Assembly (NCBI RefSeq): GCF_006442795.2
Contig: NZ_CP083956.1
Location: 3,883,501 to 3,947,500, forward strand
Reading direction: 5' to 3'
DNA length: 64,000 bases
Origin: Mesorhizobium sp. B1-1-8
GTDB taxonomy: Bacteria > Pseudomonadota > Alphaproteobacteria > Rhizobiales > Rhizobiaceae
A program made the translations under genes and the position numbers. Below, in pieces: positions 62,095-64,000 of the stretch. The notes beneath the pieces were generated by a model that was given only the letters and a program-made list of their open reading frames with translations, searched no databases and was not told the origin of the DNA. The stretch's first letter is position 1; every line of letters begins with the position of its first letter.

Positions 62095-62643
62095 TCAGGA
62101 TTTTCCAAGCAGCGAACGCAGCTTTTTCTGGAATTCGCTTTCCTCCGGCTGGTCGTCATCGGCGACATCGACGGAGGCTCCGGGCTTGCGCGGATAGGGG
62201 TCGATCGCCAGGCCGAAAAACTGCTCGGCCAGCGCCCCGATATCGATGGTGTCGCCGGAAAAGGTTTCGGGGCTGTCCGGCCCGTCCGCTTCGAGGATGA
62301 TCTCGCCACCGCCCTCGAAACCTTCGCGCCCAAGCTTCGACTGTTCCGGCAGAAACAGCGCCTCCACCGGCTCGTCGATATGGGCTTCGACCGGGTCGAG
62401 TGTAACGATGCAGGCCTGCGTGATGTCGGCTTCGACGCGGCCGCTGACCTTGACGCCGTTGCGCTTCCAGGGCGCTACCATGAGTTCGGCGCGGTAGCTC
62501 TCGACCGAGAGCAGATCGTGCTCTGCGGCAAGGGCGGCGCGCTGCCGCTCGTCAGCCTCGACCACAATCGGCAAACCCTTCTGCGGCAGGCGGGCGACAT
62601 TGGCGACGAATGACACCGGGCTCCGCGGTTCGGCGTGTTGCAT
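62095..62643 (-). CDS. DUF177 (YceD-like) protein
   Basis: This 182-residue protein of the DUF177/YceD family is associated with 23S rRNA accumulation in other bacteria. The start at 62643 (MQHAEPRSPVSFVANV) follows AAGGAGG. Markers are an N-terminal FVANVARLPQKGLPIVVEADERQRAALAAEHDL, the ACIVTLDPVEAHIDEPVEALFLP segment with the usual conserved cysteine and DSPETFSGDTIDIGALAEQFFGLAIDPYPRKPGA. The acidic C-terminus ends SEFQKKLRSLLGKS. It overlaps the preceding gene's stop region. Confidence 0.9.
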   Translation of the reverse strand: MQHAEPRSPVSFVANVARLPQKGLPIVVEADERQRAALAAEHDLLSVESYRAELMVAPWKRNGVKVSGRVEADITQACIVTLDPVEAHIDEPVEALFLPEQSKLGREGFEGGGEIILEADGPDSPETFSGDTIDIGALAEQFFGLAIDPYPRKPGASVDVADDDQPEESEFQKKLRSLLGKS

Positions 62644-62654
62644 GCTCGCCTCCT

Positions 62655-63197
62655 TCATCCTGCTCCGGCGGCAGGAAACGCCACCGTGCCGGCCACGATC
62701 GATTCGGTCGGTTGCGCGGCAAGCTGCCGGGACGCCCCGGAAACGTAGCCGGCAAGCGACGCCGCCTCGGACCAGGCGGCGGAATCGGGCCTGATATTGC
62801 GGGCAAGGGCCGCGGCAAGGGCGGCGCGGTCATCCGCTCTCAAGGCGTCGTCATAGGCGGCGGTACGGCCATAGAACATCTTTGCCAGCTTCTTCATGCG
62901 TTTCGGCACGCCGACATCGCTGATGCCCAGCTCTCGCAGCGAATGGTCGACATCGAGGAAGAACTCGTCGATCAGCACCTGCGCCACCTCGGCCGCCGCA
63001 TCGTCTTCGTCGCGTAGCCGATGCTGGAACAGGAACATGTGCAGCGACAGCATCTCGAAGCGGCCAAGCGGCGTATCCGGAACATTCCAGTCGGAATAAA
63101 ACACAGTTTGCCGCGCCGCCGCCACGATTTGTGCGTAGAGCGCCTCGGTAATAGCGCGGTTGGCATGGCGTTCGCGGCCAAAAAAGCGCTGGAACAT
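62655..63197 (-). CDS. Ubiquinol-cytochrome c chaperone family protein
   Basis: This 180-residue protein of the Ubiq_cyt_C_chap (CBP3/UQCC1) family assists assembly of cytochrome b in mitochondria. The start at 63197 (MFQRFFGRERHANRAITEALYAQIVAAARQ) places the family N-terminus first. Characteristic parts are VFYSDWNVPDTPLGRFEMLSLHMFLFQHRLR and VLIDEFFLDVDHSLRELGISDVGVPKRMKKLAKMFYGR. A shorter GRA-rich tail follows. It is upstream of DUF177 and diverges from bamE. Confidence 0.93.
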   Translation of the reverse strand: MFQRFFGRERHANRAITEALYAQIVAAARQTVFYSDWNVPDTPLGRFEMLSLHMFLFQHRLRDEDDAAAEVAQVLIDEFFLDVDHSLRELGISDVGVPKRMKKLAKMFYGRTAAYDDALRADDRAALAAALARNIRPDSAAWSEAASLAGYVSGASRQLAAQPTESIVAGTVAFPAAGAG

Positions 63198-63314
63198 TGA
63201 GGGCGGTCTCCCGGGGACCTTGTGTTTGAATTGGCCTTGTTGCATCGGCATGCAAGCTGGTTTACCGGTTTTGCGGGCCAGCGCAAGTTGCGGGGATGTG
63301 ATGGAGAATTGTTG

Positions 63315-63833
63315 TTGGGTGCGCTGAAATTCAAGTCGGTTTTTGCGCCGGTGCCCATGGGCATGGCGTCGCTGCTGCTGGCGGTATCAGCGCTTTCGGC
63401 CTGCAATTCGTCCAAGATGCTGGGTGATCTCAGCCCAAGCGAGACGCTGACGCAGGGCTATGTCATCGACCAGCAGGCGGTCGATTCGGTGCCAGTCGGC
63501 TCCAGCCGCGAACAGGTGCTGCTGGCACTGGGCACGCCGTCGACGACGGCGACCTTCGACAACGAGGCCTTCTATTACATTTCGCAGACGCGCAAGCGCT
63601 ATGTCGCCTTCGACAAGCCGCACCTGGTCGACCAGAAGGTGCTGGCGGTCTATTTCGGCGCCGACGGGCGCGTCACCCAGATCGCCAATTACGGCCTGAA
63701 GGACGGCAAGGTCTTCGACTTCATCTCGAGGACGACTCCGACCGGCGGCAAGGACCAGAACTTCCTCAGCCAGATCATCAACGGCGCCTCCAAGCTGGCG
63801 CCAGGCATCCCGGGCGGCGGCGGCACGCCTTGA
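63315..63833 (+). CDS. bamE: Outer-membrane assembly lipoprotein BamE
   Basis: This small lipoprotein of the BAM complex supports beta-barrel assembly at the outer membrane. The lipobox is VSALSAC, and the SmpA/BamE domain follows with GYVIDQQAVDSVPVGSSREQVLLALGTPSTTATFDNEAFYYIS. The start was set at TTG 63315, 8 nt after GGAG, because it gives a basic n-region (MGALKFKS) for the signal; the ATG at 63357 would leave too short a signal. The product is then 172 residues. It diverges from the UQCC1-like gene. Confidence 0.9.
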   Translation: MGALKFKSVFAPVPMGMASLLLAVSALSACNSSKMLGDLSPSETLTQGYVIDQQAVDSVPVGSSREQVLLALGTPSTTATFDNEAFYYISQTRKRYVAFDKPHLVDQKVLAVYFGADGRVTQIANYGLKDGKVFDFISRTTPTGGKDQNFLSQIINGASKLAPGIPGGGGTP

Positions 63834-63901
63834 GGCTGCCTCCCCGCCCGGCCCTTTTTATCCTTTTGCTTCGCTGAAGCAGCAACGCCTCAGGCAGCCA
63901 A

Positions 63902-63935
63902 GGCCCGCCGGATCGCTCCGGCGGGTCTTTTGTTT
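63902..63935 (+). terminator. bamE terminator
   Basis: GGCCCGCCGG (63902-63911) and CCGGCGGGTC (63918-63927) form a 10-bp stem (one G-U) around a 6-nt loop, followed by TTTTGTTT. It lies about 70 nt after the bamE stop. Confidence 0.88.
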
Positions 63936-64000
63936 CGATACACATCCCCGTCATCCACGTAACTGCTCGAAGGCAGTGGGTCAGCTATCCATTGTCAGTG

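Overview
The window is a high-GC alphaproteobacterial chromosome segment, almost certainly from the Rhizobiales and most like Mesorhizobium (Phyllobacteriaceae). The gene order around rne/amiC/mrcA, aroQ-accB-accC-aat, rplM-rpsI, speB/argC and bamE-UQCC-DUF177-plsX-fabH-ihfA-merR is typical of that order, and the intergenic repeats resemble those common in Mesorhizobium. No prophage, insertion sequence, CRISPR array or rRNA was seen. Most of the window is core genome.

Layout. 1-6.7 kb: cell-wall and RNA genes (mrcA running off the left edge, amiC, rne with a long leader). 6.9-14.4 kb: glutaminase plus aminotransferase, then a co-directional run of M48 metalloprotease/TPR protein, DsbA-like oxidoreductase, aroQ, accB, accC and aat. 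14.4-18.7 kb: NTF2-like, DUF2155 and NDUFA12-like proteins, panB-panC, AIM24-like. 18.8-28.3 kb: gatB, CBS protein, rhomboid, PAS_5 protein, tandem PilZ protein, LapG-like cysteine peptidase, ankyrin protein, gamma carbonic anhydrase, small membrane proteins and a sarcosine-oxidase-like flavoprotein. 28.4-36.4 kb: P450, cupin, O-acetylhomoserine sulfhydrylase, a CoA-binding/ATPase overlapping pair, enoyl-CoA hydratase, thioesterase, HicAB and the L13/S9 ribosomal operon. 36.4-44.4 kb: LysR/aldo-keto reductase pair, GDPD, acyltransferase, agmatinase, argC, heme A synthase.

44.4-54.3 kb is the most coherent accessory system: polysaccharide deacetylase, FemAB/BcsL-type acyltransferase, a Wzc-like co-polymerase whose kinase domain has lost its Walker A motif, a short Wza-like export lipoprotein, a GT4 glycosyltransferase, a WbaP/ExoY-type initiating transferase and a Wzy/WaaL-like membrane protein. 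This parts list resembles holdfast (hfs) and unipolar polysaccharide (upp) loci; no flippase is present in the window. A tRNA-Pro(GGG) follows, then an acyltransferase and a low-GC DUF1036 gene. 56.5-64 kb holds small regulators and the phospholipid/fatty-acid cluster.

Outside the genes the main signals are: (i) four copies of a bipartite two-stem-loop repeat of about 90-105 nt, each beside a stop codon, with a conserved loop and stems that differ but stay paired; (ii) two larger inverted-repeat elements (29.7 kb and 38.3 kb); (iii) a strong leftward terminator with upstream stem-loops and no gene, a candidate small RNA near 22.0 kb; (iv) five GAATC (GANTC) sites within 65 bp; (v) a promoter-hairpin-T-tract arrangement in the rplM leader. 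Functional calls rest on sequence reading only; no database search was run.
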